The notes: generated from the letters alone by a model not told the origin. DNA of 64,000 nt from Saxidomus purpurata (GCA_022818135.1 JAFMSR010000005.1:30479600-30543599), one strand, 5' to 3'. Numbered from the stretch's first letter, positions 1-13,500 are shown. Made by a program: numbers and translations.

Positions 1-2111
1 AACACGAGTAACATAAAAGGCCTGGATTGGATGCTGTCTTCACGAAGGTGTCAACCTTCTATCTCACCTTGTCCACGCCCTTCTTGTTGAAGGACGACTG
101 TAGAAGCTTGAAATTTTGGATAGACTCGTGCTCAAGTTTTGTGGTGATTTTCACTTTTTTCAAAACTATGACGCCTGGAAATTCAAATTTCAACAATACA
201 ATAATATCAATTATTTCTTTCATGACACACATTTAGCAAGTTTTGTTTTCCCTTCTCACACTGAAGTGAATATTTTTCTGAGCACTTGCATACATTGAAC
301 TGAAATAATGAATACAAGTGAACTAAAATTATGGGTACCAACAAACTGATAATGTGGGTACAAGTACACCAAAACTCTGAGTCCGAGTATACTGAAATAA
401 TGATTACCAGTGTATAGAAATAACCAGTACCAATATAGTCTAACCTGCAATCTCAGCAGAAAAAGAACTAGGGTACAGTGAATGCAAGAAGATGTAAAAA
501 AACACAAAAACAAAACCGGTCATTTACAGTATTAAAATTAAAACTGCAATAAAGCACAGTTGTTTTAAAAGCCGTATCAGTCTATTTATAGTTAGTATTG
601 GAGATTTCTGCGTGTAAAGCTGTACAGTCAATTAACTAGGAAGCTGACAATGGGAGCCACAATTAATCACATTAACACAACACTTACACGTAAATAACAA
701 AATCATTGAAAAACACATGAATATTTTAATTTTATGAGGTGCAAGAAAATTCTTCATAACATTATTATTATGACTTTGTTCCCCCTCCAAAGATGTCATT
801 TTACCTCTGTTTCTGGCTGCCATTTCACTTGTCCTATCGCCAGTCCAGATGGTTTATCTAGCCAGCATCAAGTAAATCTACCCTTACAGACCCATGTAAA
901 TCATGATTAGCCTGAACATCCCATGCAGTCTGATCATGATCTGCATTGTTCACTTTTCGGTCAGTCAATTTTCACTGGCGCACCGCTATAAACAATTTAT
1001 AGCTCAAAAGGCAATAACTCGGTGATAAATCATCAGGGCACAATAAGCCAACATCATGCACGTCTTAGCTGGGTACTTATCATTCCTGTAAATTTCCACT
1101 GAATTCCATCCAGCAGTTGCTGAGAAACAGTCTGGACATTTCTATGTTCACTATAGCTCCATGAAAAATCATCCAAGCAAAACATGCCAAAAATATGAAC
1201 AACCAGGCTAGCTACTGAACACTCTTGTCAGGACTCAATGAATTCCAGCAAATAATTACGGAAAAACAGCAAAAAACATGTTTTATACAGACTGACTGAC
1301 GGACAAGCATGATTTCAATATAGCCCCCAGATACAACCATGGGATAATTTTGCAGAGCAATTGTAAATATAATACAAAATGCATATTGATAATAGTCAGC
1401 TACAAAATGTTAGCTACAAAGAGTTTTCCTGCCAAAATCCACTATAAAGTTTTCTCTCAGACTAGATTGCATTCTCTCAATGAAATCATTAAATATTTTA
1501 TATGTGACAAATCTTCAGAGTGGATATGTCTCCTGACCTTTAGAATAGATTATTATCAACTTTGTATAATGTTCTAGCACATTCAACACTACCAAGTCCA
1601 ACCAATTTCCTGGAATAATTCTGGGATAAATAGATCACAGTAAAATGGCAAGTGAAATTTAATAACATATCGTTCTTTTTTTTCAATACTTATACTATTA
1701 AACTGAATAATGAACGACGATTCCTTTCATAGATTTTAACTGTCAAACTTCTAGATCCATTTCTTTTACATAAAATGTATACACCAATTATATTTTTTGC
1801 AACTTACTCCAACTACACTATGAGACTGCTTAGTTTTCCCTAACACTCATCCTAAAAAAAGGGTTTGCGGATGCCGAGATAAAAATACACTGATGTGTTT
1901 CACACAGCTACTGCCAGATTGGGAGTCCAGCACTTTACCCTACACCAAGGCAGTTCCTGAGACCCGTGGAAGGTCCCAACTATCATGTTGGATACCGGAC
2001 CGTAAGATCAATCTGATGCAAGAATGGAATAACCAATAAATCCTTGAAATGTTCATAGCGAGTCATTCGTGAAACAAGCACAAAATCCCATGAACAGAAC
2101 AATAAACTTAC
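1..2111. other. Probable MAPRE intron or downstream sequence, no exon recognised
   Basis: I see no further EB1-like exon on the minus strand. The region 840-1330 has the style of a degraded bivalve interspersed repeat (stretches such as ggcaataactcgg and a gactgacggacaagc tail). Around 915-945 there is one half of the GATCATGATC palindromic repeat described separately. Short open frames here have no recognisable similarity. Confidence 0.4.
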
Positions 2112-2778
2112 CTGGAAATAACATATCCATAAACTGACAATATGCAGCACCTGAAATGAACAACCATATAAACATTGAATTAAGTTATGTAGTTTCTCCT
2201 GATAGCAGCAAGCGATTCTGCCTCTGTCACAAGTGCAGATCATGATCTTATAGTCTGAATATTTTTGCTCTCTGATCATAATCTGCACTGACTGCTAATG
2301 CCAGTAAACTTTTAGAGGACATCCCTTTAAACAGCTGTCAATTTCGATTTTGTGAGGAAACCTAAGTATAAAGAAAAGAAAGCGAAGAAAATGTGCTTGA
2401 ACTGGCAAGCTGGGATAGAATCAATTCAGAAGGATATACAGAATATACATGTACTTGAACCAAGATGGCTGACAAAAGTTATTGTCTAAGTCCTCCATCT
2501 CTTCTCCCCTGACAACATGTAGTCAATAATTTACATTTCTCTATGCATGAATGAAAAACATTCTAAACCTTTATAGAACCGAGAGAGATGAACACCTATT
2601 AAATTAAGTATTAATGTTTTCTCACATGTAAAATTTACAGTTCATGGCTTTACATACCTGTACATAATTCTTCTATTTTATTATAACTGGTTTGTAAACT
2701 GTCGTTGACCCACGTGAGGATGTCATGTCGACTGAGATTGTCTTGTGTACAACTCGTACTGTACACATTCACCGCCAT
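2112..2778 (-). CDS. MAPRE: EB1/MAPRE-family microtubule plus-end binding protein, first two canonical coding exons (partial, runs off the left edge)
   Basis: Two minus-strand exons are visible: 2658-2778 (within an exon whose acceptor lies just above 2791) and 2112-2150. Joined, they give 53 residues that start MAVNVYSTS, contain [10 protein letters not shown] and end [14 protein letters not shown]. This is the start of the calponin-homology domain of the EB1/EB2/EB3 family, which binds growing microtubule ends between tubulin subunits. The junction is clean: 121 nt leaves one G, and the next exon supplies GT. The second exon ends in a good donor (GTAAGT). The remaining CH domain, the linker and the EBH dimerisation domain must lie left of position 1, because I found no matching exon in 1-2100. 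The canonical ATG is at 2778. The open frame continues upstream through the exon into a separate candidate exon at 5537-5697. Which paralogue this is (MAPRE1, 2 or 3) cannot be decided from 53 residues. Confidence 0.93.
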
Positions 2779-2791
2779 GGCTTCTATATTT

Positions 2792-5536
2792 CTGAAAGTA
2801 AAAAATATCACATTTATTCCCTTTTTTAACCATTTAAGAACATTCTCCATTCTCCTGCATGCTAAAGAAAGCAGGAGTCACAGTGCCACCTAGACACATG
2901 GATCAATTAGTCTGCACAAAGTTAATCAGGTACACGCGAGTGATTCATCTATAAATTACGATGTCATGCATGAAATCTGCATGTAATAGCTTTTTTCTGT
3001 TAAAAAAAACACCAGTGTTTACTTTTTCTGCAATTTCCTCATTGCTTTACTGTAGTACAACACATCCAGATCTGAATGTCTACAAAATGTATATACATGT
3101 AAATAACTAAATTTTGTCAAACACGTGGACAGATATGCCATAAGCATGCTCTTCAAAGATTTCATTTAAACAAAAAAAAATGTTTCAAGTTGTCACTGTT
3201 TACCTTTTAAATAAATTTTTTCATTGCCAGTAAATACTGGCTTAATTTGTACTGTTAGAGAATAAACAGGTGGGCACATTTGGAATTTCAACGATAAAAA
3301 AGAATAACGAACCACCTGCATATTTTTTTTTATCTGCACACTTTTCTTCACTTGTTATCACTACCCACCTACCCCTAATTGACTGCTGAAGAACAAATCA
3401 GCTATTTCCTTTTAACTCCTTGCTCCATTTAATTTCTAAAGTGCATTCATTTATCATTCTATCTGGACACTTCCATTTACCTTTTCAATGGGCTACTCAC
3501 TAAACACTGACCAACCAACAGGCAAACAGTGCAGATCATGATTAGACTGCACAGCTGTGCTGTATTATGTGTCGGCTGATCATAGTCTACACCAGTAACA
3601 GAAAAAGACATTTCTTATCATTATCAGGGTGTGACGGTGTAGAACGTGAACGAAGAGAGTGAGACCAACAGAGTAAGAGTTAAAATCACAGATAAACGGG
3701 CCATAAAGTTACTGTATGTTATCCTTATTTAGTGAATACAATAGAAATTTTATCAAGAAAACTGGCTGAAAACATATAGTATAGGATTACTTGAACAGAA
3801 ACATACAATTATTTTATCTGTCCAAAAAATCAAGTAACAATGAAAAAATTTTAAACTGTCAACAATTCAAACCCTCAAAAATGTCTGAAATAACAATACA
3901 AGTTATAGCACAGGAACCATACATGGTAATTTTCACAAAAAGAATTCACGAATCAAACGCTGCAAACAACACAGCAAGGGAACAGATAATACCAAACATT
4001 ATACATACTTTCCATATGTAGGCATTTTTCCCTCTAAAATATATATATGATTTCCAACATTGAACAAACAAAATCCTATATAAATCAATTCTACACTATA
4101 TAGTGACAGTTGTAAAAATGTGTCATTCTTTTTGTCATATCAGGTCTAATGATCGGCAGGCAGATTGCCAATTACTCTTTAATTAGTATTTTGGCAAATC
4201 AATAAACCAAGAGGTGGAGCATATCTGATATAGCAACATAGAACATGATACTATCTAGTTTATTCCAAAACCAAAACTGTCATGTATGGACAGCACTTTT
4301 TACATAAAATACATAGAGCCAATCAAATTGTAGAATCTCTTTTATCATTATTCTAATAGCAATAATAAAAATAAATTTTGAAGTTTAATTCTATTTATTG
4401 ATACCCATGTACACAGGTGAGTGTAGCGTACCAGGGGCCCATACAGTGATTTTTAGTTCAAAATAACCTACTTACACCCTATATCAATAAGAAAGTAAAA
4501 ACGATGCACAAGACCCAGTTTCAGCTCAATTACTTCATACAGAATAGTGCTATTTTCAAACATTGCATTATCCTAACGTAATATTTTTCCGTAAACGTTT
4601 ACTTCAAGGTCCAAATGCAAACCGTTTTGTTACAGCGACGATAGTTTCAAATTTTTCCTTTTTCCAACTCAAAAATTCACACATTTCGCGCCCCCTTCCC
4701 CCCCCCGGTGTGCAACGTCCTGTGAACATAAAAGAAGGCACAAACTGCTACTAGAGCTCAGTATTCCATAGAATGTATTAGTGATGTGTAACCTAGACTT
4801 GGTAAGACTGGCCGTGATACGGTATGGAAACTAGTTTTCCCTTACAGTATGGCTGCTGTATATGTTTACAAAATATATCAAAATAAAATGATATGTATTA
4901 ACGGATCGTATTAAAACTGGAAAGCTTGTGAAATATTTTCAAATAATTTTAGAGTCGGTTGTGTAATATTTGGATGAAAAGGCGAGTTGTTTAAAAGCTT
5001 GTTAAAATGGAGAATTCGTGTTGAAATGTGTGATTTTTGGTTGACAAAATGAAAAATCGAATTTCAGTCGCTTTTCAAACGGTTTGCTTTTGGGCCTTGA
5101 AGAAATTTTACGAAATGTAACTTATGCTTTATGCTGGGTTTTATAATTGCTTTTCTGAAGAAGTATTAAGGTGAAAGGGGTCGATGTGAACGGTGTTTTT
5201 CCTTCTTATTGTGTTGTCTTAGGCTTTTTTATCTAACATTCTGTTTGGGTCCTCCCATGTACTGTAAGTCACGGTTGATAAGGTTACTGTAGGGTATGTC
5301 AGACAGATTTAATCATTTTATTTAGAATCATATGTCCATGATAAACATTAACTCCAGTCAAAATGTAGAGCTCTACATGTCTGTATAATCCAACATACAT
5401 CTGTTTTCCCAATGTCCCTGGAGCACCATTACACACTGAGTATGAGCTCCAAAAGATGAATTACCATACGATATAGCACATTAGCACTCATCACCAGAAC
5501 TGGTCGTACTATCTCCCATAAATCCACTTAACTTAC
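2792..5536. other. MAPRE intron if the upstream exon is real; holds palindromic and inverted repeats
   Basis: No coding exon is seen. The region contains one copy of the dispersed TGCAGATCATGAT palindromic repeat near 3530-3600. It also has a diverged inverted repeat whose arms lie at about 4590-4670 and 5030-5115. The arms share the pieces CTTCAAGG and GCAAACCGTTT in opposite orientation. Confidence 0.45.
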
Positions 5537-5697
5537 ATTGGATGACAAGAATGAACATTCTGGTACGAATGGTACGGACACCTGTACGCTTTTGTCTGCA
5601 TAGAATTACGAGCAAGCCCCCACAACTCCATTGCACGTTGTCGACGAAGCAGCCGCTCGCGTTCATCTGAGAGAGACTTCCACATATTTAGCTTCAT
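5537..5697 (-). CDS. Candidate upstream exon giving an N-terminally extended EB protein
   Basis: On the minus strand an ATG at 5697 directly follows an in-frame TAA; a second ATG follows at 5685. It opens a frame of about 53 codons that is rich in Arg, including SDERERLLRRQRAMELWG. The frame ends with two spare bases (AT) at a strong donor, AAT followed by GTAAGT. The exon carrying the MAPRE start (acceptor above 2791) begins with A and stays open for five codons (I-N-I-E-A) into the canonical Met. The phases therefore match, and an extended protein would read through. Vertebrate EB2 also has a basic N-terminal extension of about 43 residues. The alternative is a 5' UTR exon with a chance open frame or a uORF. 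Transcript evidence is not available here, so this is a moderate-confidence call. Confidence 0.42.
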
Positions 5698-6025
5698 TTA
5701 GACGTAAGAATTCTTGTTAATCCATAATGATATGCAAGTATATCTTGGTGTGTTATTGAATGTTACATCGACTCGGCTACATCTGGACCCGAAGGTGACA
5801 TATGGGAAACTGACAAAGCGATAAAGCAGGTATAATACATGTCCATAAGCGTTATCAATATAGATTTACAATTAATTCAGGCCAGTAAGAATTGTAGGTT
5901 TCTGTGCCCAAAGGATGACTTTAATTTCAAACAAATGCCAGTCTTCATATTTTTTTGGTCAAATTATTTTAACCCACTTACATAAATGAACCTGAAATGG
6001 ACTTTTTTGTTGAAACTCTTGAAGG

Positions 6026-6130
6026 ACTGTAAATATGCCATACCTAAACAATGTGTTTCACTGTAAATATGCCATATCTAAACAATGTGTTTCACTGTAA
6101 ATATGCCATATCTAAACAATGTGTTTCACA
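6026..6130. repeat. 34-bp tandem repeat, three copies
   Basis: A unit beginning ACTGTAAATATGCCATA and ending CAATGTGTTTC is repeated three times head to tail. The first unit differs from the other two by one base (ATACC versus ATATC). There is no coding frame across it. Confidence 0.9.
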
Positions 6131-6751
6131 TAATGAACCAAGAGAAAGAACATAAACACCAATTTGGTACAAAATTCACTATTTACCGCCATTGTTCTAT
6201 TACTTTTACTGTGTTAATGCATTAATTCTACATGGAAACAAACAATTTCTTCATTTGTCCTTAAAATGCACTATAATAGCTATGTTATCATCTCTCATAA
6301 CTTTTGCCCCATCACAGATAGGTAAATGTATTAATAAAACATTATTAAATACTCCCTGAATGAATGAACTTGTGTTTTTGCATGAAAATTAAATATATCA
6401 ATGGAAACTTGGAAAGTTCCCATTTGTTGCCAGCTATTTAAGACAGGTAAAATAAATCTACAGACAATCTGTGTTAGGCATCTATCATTCATTCATTCAC
6501 AACTGATGCTTTGGGTTTTAAACGAATTGTTTCTGGGTGTTGCTTCCCTTGATTTTCAATCAGAATGCAAACAACAGTCAAACCCTGTGAGCAAAGACCA
6601 GAATCAGCTAAACCCATAATTGTTGGCTGGTGGTCTCTATTTACACTAGAACTGAATAGAACATTTTTTTCCAACCAATTAGGTTTTAATCTGCAGGTTG
6701 GTCTTTTTTGAGAGAGATGTTCTGAGAAAAGTTATTAACTAAAAAGTGTAA

Positions 6752-6816
6752 AGTGCAGATCATGATCAGACTACAAGGATATACAGGCTGATCATGATCT
6801 GCACTGGTAGCAAAGG
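6752..6816. repeat. Dispersed palindromic repeat centred on GATCATGATC
   Basis: The sequence reads GTGCAGATCATGATCAGACT, a short spacer, then AGGCTGATCATGATCTGCAC. The two arms are reverse complements over about 18-20 bases. Related but less perfect copies occur near 2227-2300 and 3529-3600, and half-copies near 915-945 and 32826. It looks like a small foldback repeat family. Confidence 0.75.
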
Positions 6817-6965
6817 CAAAAAACTTTGCTGTCATCACGGTAAGGAATACTTTAACAAGTAGCACCAATGTACACATGAATCATTTAATTAATTCTTACA
6901 GTTCTATGATTCTTTAGGCACTAACACTTCTTGCTAACTAGTATATCTATATACACGTATATTAA

Positions 6966-7386
6966 AGTGACATTATGCACATTTTTTTCAAGAAATAATC
7001 CAGCTGAAATAGGTGTGTGTAATAAGGGTAGAGGAAATACTAGCTTTCAAACCAATACAACAAAATTTCCTGCTACCAGTATGAAATAATAACTTTCCAA
7101 TTATTACTTTACCTATTTTGACTGGGAGAGTCAATTACAAAAAAAAAACAATTTCATGCAGGAGTTGCTTCCCTTCTACTGCCGAAATCTTTTGTACCAA
7201 CACCTACAACAACGCAAGGGAGATCACTCCGAAGGAAGGAACTATTATTTCATTTGTCTAATTTTTTCATTTCTAAACAACCAACTTCAAATACTAATGC
7301 GGCATTATCATTCGTTTTACACATTTTAATAAAACTATCTGACACCAAAAATACACTATGTGCAGTAAGATGAGCATAATGTCACT
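6966..7386. mobile_element. TTAA-flanked MITE, 421 bp
   Basis: The left end AGTGACATTATGC and the right end GCATAATGTCACT are perfect 13-bp inverted repeats. TTAA lies immediately outside both (6962-6965 and 7387-7390). TTAA target duplication is the hallmark of the piggyBac superfamily, so this is probably a non-autonomous piggyBac-type element; the assignment is inferred, as there is no transposase. Its termini resemble those of the element at 59546-59980. Confidence 0.75.
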
Positions 7387-9426
7387 TTAAACATAATGAA
7401 ATTCTATAGTTTATACTAAATTATTTATTCTCGATTGCGAAGTGAAATTCTTCCCTGAGCCTTCATCAGCAACATACAACTGAATACCACAGAAACTTAG
7501 TAATGTGGTAATACTTTACTTCCTTGTTGACAATGTAACATACATGTACATCGTGCATACTTAAACTAGAAGTGTCACATTATTTTTCATGTATTTTCAA
7601 GAAAGAAATTGAACTTCCACCATCAAAAACTTCTATTTTCGGCATTTAGTGAAAGCTCAATTACTTTCTAGTTTGACATTAGAGCTTTGTCCACTGCCTG
7701 AAGGGGGAGTAAGGTTGGGGGCGCTGTCCTTGAGGGTTCTAGGGACTTTTATTCTTCATTTTATAGATGTATAGTGCGCATGAATAATAAATACATCTCC
7801 CCTAACACCAAAGACTGAGCACTGACATAGTAAGAGTAATAGACAATCATGACCAGACTAGACTTCGTAGAACTGTCATGTTTCATGATATATACCAATT
7901 AACAGATGCTTCCTCACAAAACAACATTATTGGATCAGATAAAATGATGCTTGTATTCGTGCCTGTAGCAGTAGCATCAATACATGCTTTTCCACACTAG
8001 CAACAAGTTGCATGCTAGAAATGAATCATCTAAAAGATTTCAAATATATAAAACTTCATGAAATTCTAGTAGGACAAGAGAGACTTCCAATAGTGTCAGT
8101 GTATTAATCAATTAACAAGTAATGTATTAAAGGAAAGAGCACTTCCTTTGATGAATTTTAAGAGCATCACTATTAATGGTGGGCAATGCATTGCAATATA
8201 CCGGTTATCAAAATATTTTTCAGGTAATGGTACATTTGTATATTGCAATATGATTTCAAATATTGCAATATTTAAAACAGGGTACAGTCCAGTTTAAAAT
8301 CACCAAATATCACCAAAATAATAATAGTTCCATTAGATGGTAACAAGTTGACAAGTTGATTTTGCTCTGACATTTAAGTTTTTAAATATATCTGTACCTT
8401 GCAATGCTGTAACAAGCCTTGGATTCTGGAATGTACCATAAGTATTTATTACCTTTCCATCAGCATGCCCACTCATTTTTTAAATTAAGGGTACATGTAC
8501 CCCCTGCCTTTGCAAATTAGGGGTGCACTGCAGAACTTGGGGGTACACTACATGGCAGATCTGATTTTTTTCTATTCACTGTTTTTTTTTTGTTTTTCAC
8601 TCTTTTGGGCTGTTTGGGGCTGAACCTTTCCAGATACTGACCTCGGCTGTAATTTGACAGAATCATCATGAACTAGTGATTTATTTTTCACATCGGAGTT
8701 TTCAGCAAAATTCATGGAATTCCCTTTTATGAGCGGTTACGATTAGTCCAAATAGCATACCTCACTGACGACTGGTAAAAATCGCTGATCGATAATAAAT
8801 GCCCGATAACGATATATGAAATTCGTATAAAAATGCGTCCATTATCAGAAAATATATTACTACCTTTTGCTGGATTTATAAAATCTTAAATCTTTTCTGC
8901 ATTTTGCTTTTATGACACGGTGCCGTGACGTCCACTAATAGCTACCAACCCTTTTCGGTGACAATTGCCAGAAGTCGGTGATGGAAACAAAATTTCTCCG
9001 GACCTGCTTTTAAACTTCAACTTGGAAGTGGCAAATAAAAGCGATTTGGGTTGACTAGGGTTAAAATTTGCGTGCAGTCCCCAGTTTTGTGCGTCTTTGT
9101 TTTTCGTGATCCCCTTTCCATGAAATTTGCTGTCCGTTGATTGGTCAACGAGCCGTCAATAAATATTGATATTTACGGGCAAGCCAGTAATATACACTTG
9201 ACATATCCCGTTACTGTACCCCATGCTAAACGTGAACTTGTTTGCCGCGTACACTACGTCAATGTATAAGTCCGTGCTGAATTGTGACGTCACGTAGTGA
9301 CACTGAGGTATCATATGGGGATTTGAAGGTCTGCTTATGTTCAGCCGTTACATAGATAAAACATAAACAATCTTTCAATATTTAAGACAGGGAAGGGTAA
9401 TAAAATTATTTGTTTTTTGACGTGAT

Positions 9427-9510
9427 ATATGGGGATATATTACCCGCCTCAACATATTACCCTCGCCTAACTGCTCGGGTAATATAAGTCTAGGCGGTTA
9501 TCCCCATATA
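9427..9510. repeat. Foldback repeat with TATATGGGGATA arms
   Basis: TATATGGGGATA near 9427 is mirrored as TATCCCCATATA near 9499. Inner parts (GGGTAATAT and ATATTACCC, GGCGG and CCGCC) also pair. It is short, AT-rich and non-coding. Confidence 0.65.
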
Positions 9511-9790
9511 CATTGTACCACTTCAAAAACAAAATAACATATAATATGTTTAGCTTCGATCAATTTTGTTGATGAAGCCAAGAGTACACTATTTAGATAT
9601 GACTATTATGAGTTTTTGTTTAGATTTCCCACTTACTTTGTAAAACAAACACTTTACAACTACATTATATCACAATATAATCACAATATCAAGTAATATA
9701 TTGCAATATCATTTTTGCTGACAAAATCCAGCCCTTATCATTGTCTTGTCATAAAAACTTTTTGAAATCACAAAATTGTTCCTCTTGCTT

Positions 9791-10503
9791 AATACCCTGG
9801 TCACATTAACGCTACGAGCCCCGTACGAGTAGGTTTTCAGTCCAAATTTTACAAAATCGACAGAGTCCGTACGAACATCGTTGACTCTTGCGAGCACCGT
9901 GCGGATTTTTTGAACTCGTAGAGAACTTGGGGACTCGGTGAGAATGTTTCATCGAGCTCCCGAGCTGTTGCAGAGCTCGTAGAAATTTTCGAAGTCGCGA
10001 GCAGCTCGCAAGGGCCCCGCAAGGGCCCCGGCATAGCTCGTACGGGCATCAAACGATGCCCACCGCGAGTCCCGTAAGAGCTTGCTGGTGATCACACGAC
10101 TATCGCAGGGTGGTCGCATGGTCAGCGTACGATGTCCGTACGATACTACGGACACCGGGCGGGGAACTTGCGATGTCTGTACGGGGCCCTCAGGGCCTAA
10201 TGTTCGCCGTAAGTCATCCTTGACGACTGAAGGTGGTATAAAACCAGGACACCGTACGGGCGCCATATGAACACACATGCAGCGCATGAGGTACGTCCGA
10301 GCTCCTTGCGAGCACCGCACGACTTGTCTGCGATGTCCGTATGGATATCCTACGATTGCATCCTCCAAAAAAAAAAAAACGGGGCCCGTAGGCATGTGAC
10401 CAGAAGCTACGATTGTACGGAGACCGTACAGATTTTAAAAGTTGGTGGAATCGTGCTATTTTATAAATCGTACAGACACCGTACGGATATGTGACAGGGG
10501 CAT
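9791..10503. mobile_element. GTACGG-rich repeat block bounded by GTCACAT inverted ends
   Basis: This block of about 0.7 kb is clearly more GC-rich than its surroundings. The motif CCGTACG/CGTACGG and close variants occur at least ten times in both orientations. Its ends, CCCTGGTCACAT on the left and ATGTGACAGGGG on the right, are approximately inverted. Open frames on both strands through it come from the repeated motif and have no recognisable domain. Most likely it is a non-autonomous foldback transposon. I could not define a target duplication with certainty. Confidence 0.55.
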
Positions 10504-13500
10504 TACCAGTACATTCAAACCTTTGTTTAAGACCACATCAGAAAAAGACCGCCCTGTGAACATGATAAATAAAGAACAGCAGGGACAAAACACTGCTCTA
10601 TTTTTCTACTACCAGAGCTTCTTCCAACCAGTGGTCTTCGTTCATAGGATAACTGTATTTCTATGGCAATAACACCAAAACCTTTGTATACAATATCAGG
10701 GCGTCCGGTAGGCTTTGAAACTCAAGGGTCATTGACTCTTCAGCCTAAATTTTCAAGGGTCAAAATCAAATTTTCAAGAGTCAAGGTGAGATTTTAAGGG
10801 TCACCATGGGTCATAGGGTTTCCAGCCTTGTACTCAGCGCTGGCCATCTATTTTTCAGTTTGTGTTCTGAAGCTGTACTGTTATTTTTCAAAAAAATCTT
10901 AAATTAGATAGATCTAGCTGCTGATGCCTTTCCTGGCTAAAATGTCGTTGTTTCCTGTTTGTCACATATTTTCGCGATCTCACAAGTCCGCATTTTCGTC
11001 CTTTTCCCCCGGCGATTTTATTGTTATTAACAAATATTGAAGGTTATTTAACACAATTTAAAGACTCATTATTTTGAAGACTTTTTTTGCAGGATGGAAA
11101 AGAAAGGCTCTTAGAAGTGAAAATAACGTTAGTTAAACTTTCAACATGTAAGTCATATAAATGCGCTCTTACAAGTAATTTAAACCTCGCAATCTCACAC
11201 TTGAATATATTACTCCTAGGCCCAAAACTCCCTATTATTTAATTTGAGTGTCCCATCATCTACTAAATGATGCGCATACTCTTTTGATTGCATCTTTATA
11301 TGCCGCGTGTTAACAACACCTTTACACTAATAGATGCCAACATGTGTTTATTGCTTGTCATTAAATCCAATCATCCATTGATTCGCCATTACAAACCGAG
11401 ACAATGTGCACGCGCCAATCACCCCCAGTCGCTGATTGACTGAAAGCGAGTAGATTAAAATACAAGTCGCTCCGTTCTCATTTCGACGCGTCACAGTTGC
11501 ACGGCCAGTGTTTGGAATTACGTTGATTGACATCGCTAAAGAACGACGCATGAATGAAAATTCCTACGGTCAAATATGACCGTTGGGCTTATCGCGGGTC
11601 AAATACGGGTATTTCAAATTTTCAGGTCACCCCCGGCACCCAATATATCAGTTACTGCTGTACAAATTTCAGGAAAAATGAAAATTCTTTCCGAAATTTT
11701 GTTTATACAGAAGACTCGCAAAATTCTGGACCCCTAAAAATCTGGTCACCTTGAAAATCCCGCTGTTTTTTCACTGCCCTTTTTCTCTCCATTGACATTA
11801 ATGGTGAAATATATAAAACAAGAGGGCCATGATCGCCCTATATCGCTCACCTGACTACCATTGGCTATAATACAAGGGCTCATGATTCTAACATAATTCG
11901 TAGAGGTCCACTACACAATTCTAAGTAACATTCCAAATATCTATTCTCTGCCTGTCGGCCTTCTTGTTTTTTTAAGTTTTCCCTATATAAGCCTATGTGA
12001 AATCAAGTCACCTCTCCCCCCTCCCGCTAAGAGTTAATTTTGACCTGGGGGTCATGATTTGAACAATCTTGGTAGAAGTCCAATAGGCATTTTTACATGC
12101 CAAATAAACAGTTGATCAATATTTCAGAACGTCGAGTAATACTGGTCAGACAGTTTTATGCCAGATTTGTATTTAATCCAGTCAGTATTTGAGTTTGACA
12201 AAAATATTTGTCTTCATGATTTCTGTGCCATTCCTTTGATGTTTGGCACAGCGAGTCTTGCTTTGAAAATAGTGGATTGCTTCAATATACGACCTCAATA
12301 TTTCAAGAGGAAATACACAAACTACAACCTGATAATTTAATGATTTACAAAATTTTTTCCTAATACATGTCATGATCAAATAATATGCGTAAATACATAG
12401 ATTGTAAGATATTACTTTTTTCTCGGGTATTCCGGTATTTCGGTAGTACTCCGGTATTTCGCTTACTCATGTGACCAATACGAACTAAGTACAGGGCTGT
12501 GAACAGAGCTCAAAGAGGACTAGGGGACTCTATCAAAATGTTAAATTTTGACATACGCCATTCAGTAGCTCCCAAAACGACGTAGTCACGTGATGATGCA
12601 CATCAACATCTTCTTTCGATTTAATAGGGATTACATGTATGTTTTCGCAGAAGCAAATCAAAAAGGTTAGGTTTTCCTGCTTTCTGAACAGCCTCAAACA
12701 TAGGTTCCCCACTCTAAATCAGGGCTCTCACTAGACCCTCCTCACTCCTATTACCTAAAAAGTAGGAATCCCAATGAGTACTTACGAGTCGAATAAGGGA
12801 CAAGGGGATGGGTGTAGGAGGGGGCTTGCATGGTCTCCCCCAAGATTATTTTAATTAAGACCTATAACTCCTGCAATCTGGTGGGTTCTTGAGGGAAGTT
12901 CTGTGCTTTTTGTTTATGACAATTTTTCAACATTCATTAGTGTTTACTTGTACATAAACATTGTTCCAGTATGGCGTACTAGGGGGATAGTTGCTCCAGC
13001 CTTGTTATGAATCTTTGGCTATGAAAAGCCTAGCTGCGTTTTCTGCAGCAAGTCATTAGGCAATAAATGAACAATGTACACTGCCATCTACATTAACTTT
13101 CTCAATCCAAGGGAATGTTTTTGACCAAGACTCAGGGTTAGGCACTAACTTTTAAACCAGAAATCTTGACGGGACTCAGAAATCTTTTCCAAAAATCAGA
13201 AATTCCTTCTACTTTTTCTAAAACATGCAGTATAACCTGAATTAGTATGTTAAACATAAACAAATTCAAATAATTTAGGGTGTGAATTTCTTTCCCTATA
13301 AGCAAAATAATCACATAAAAATTAAAGCGAATTGTGAACGCGTCGAAAAAAATGCCGTAGTTTTCATTGCAAACAAGCCTAGTCATTTCTCTGAAAGTTC
13401 GTAGCCAAATAATAGTTTTTATAAACAATTAAAAGTTGAATTGTGAAAACCTTTTAACTCGATGAACTGCTGGTGACAAATAGTAAATCGAATTAGTCGG

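Noticed and set aside
9949..10395. 148-codon minus-strand open frame in the GTACGG block
   Set aside because: It overlaps open frames on both strands, all made from the repeated CGTACGG words; no start context, splice context or domain.
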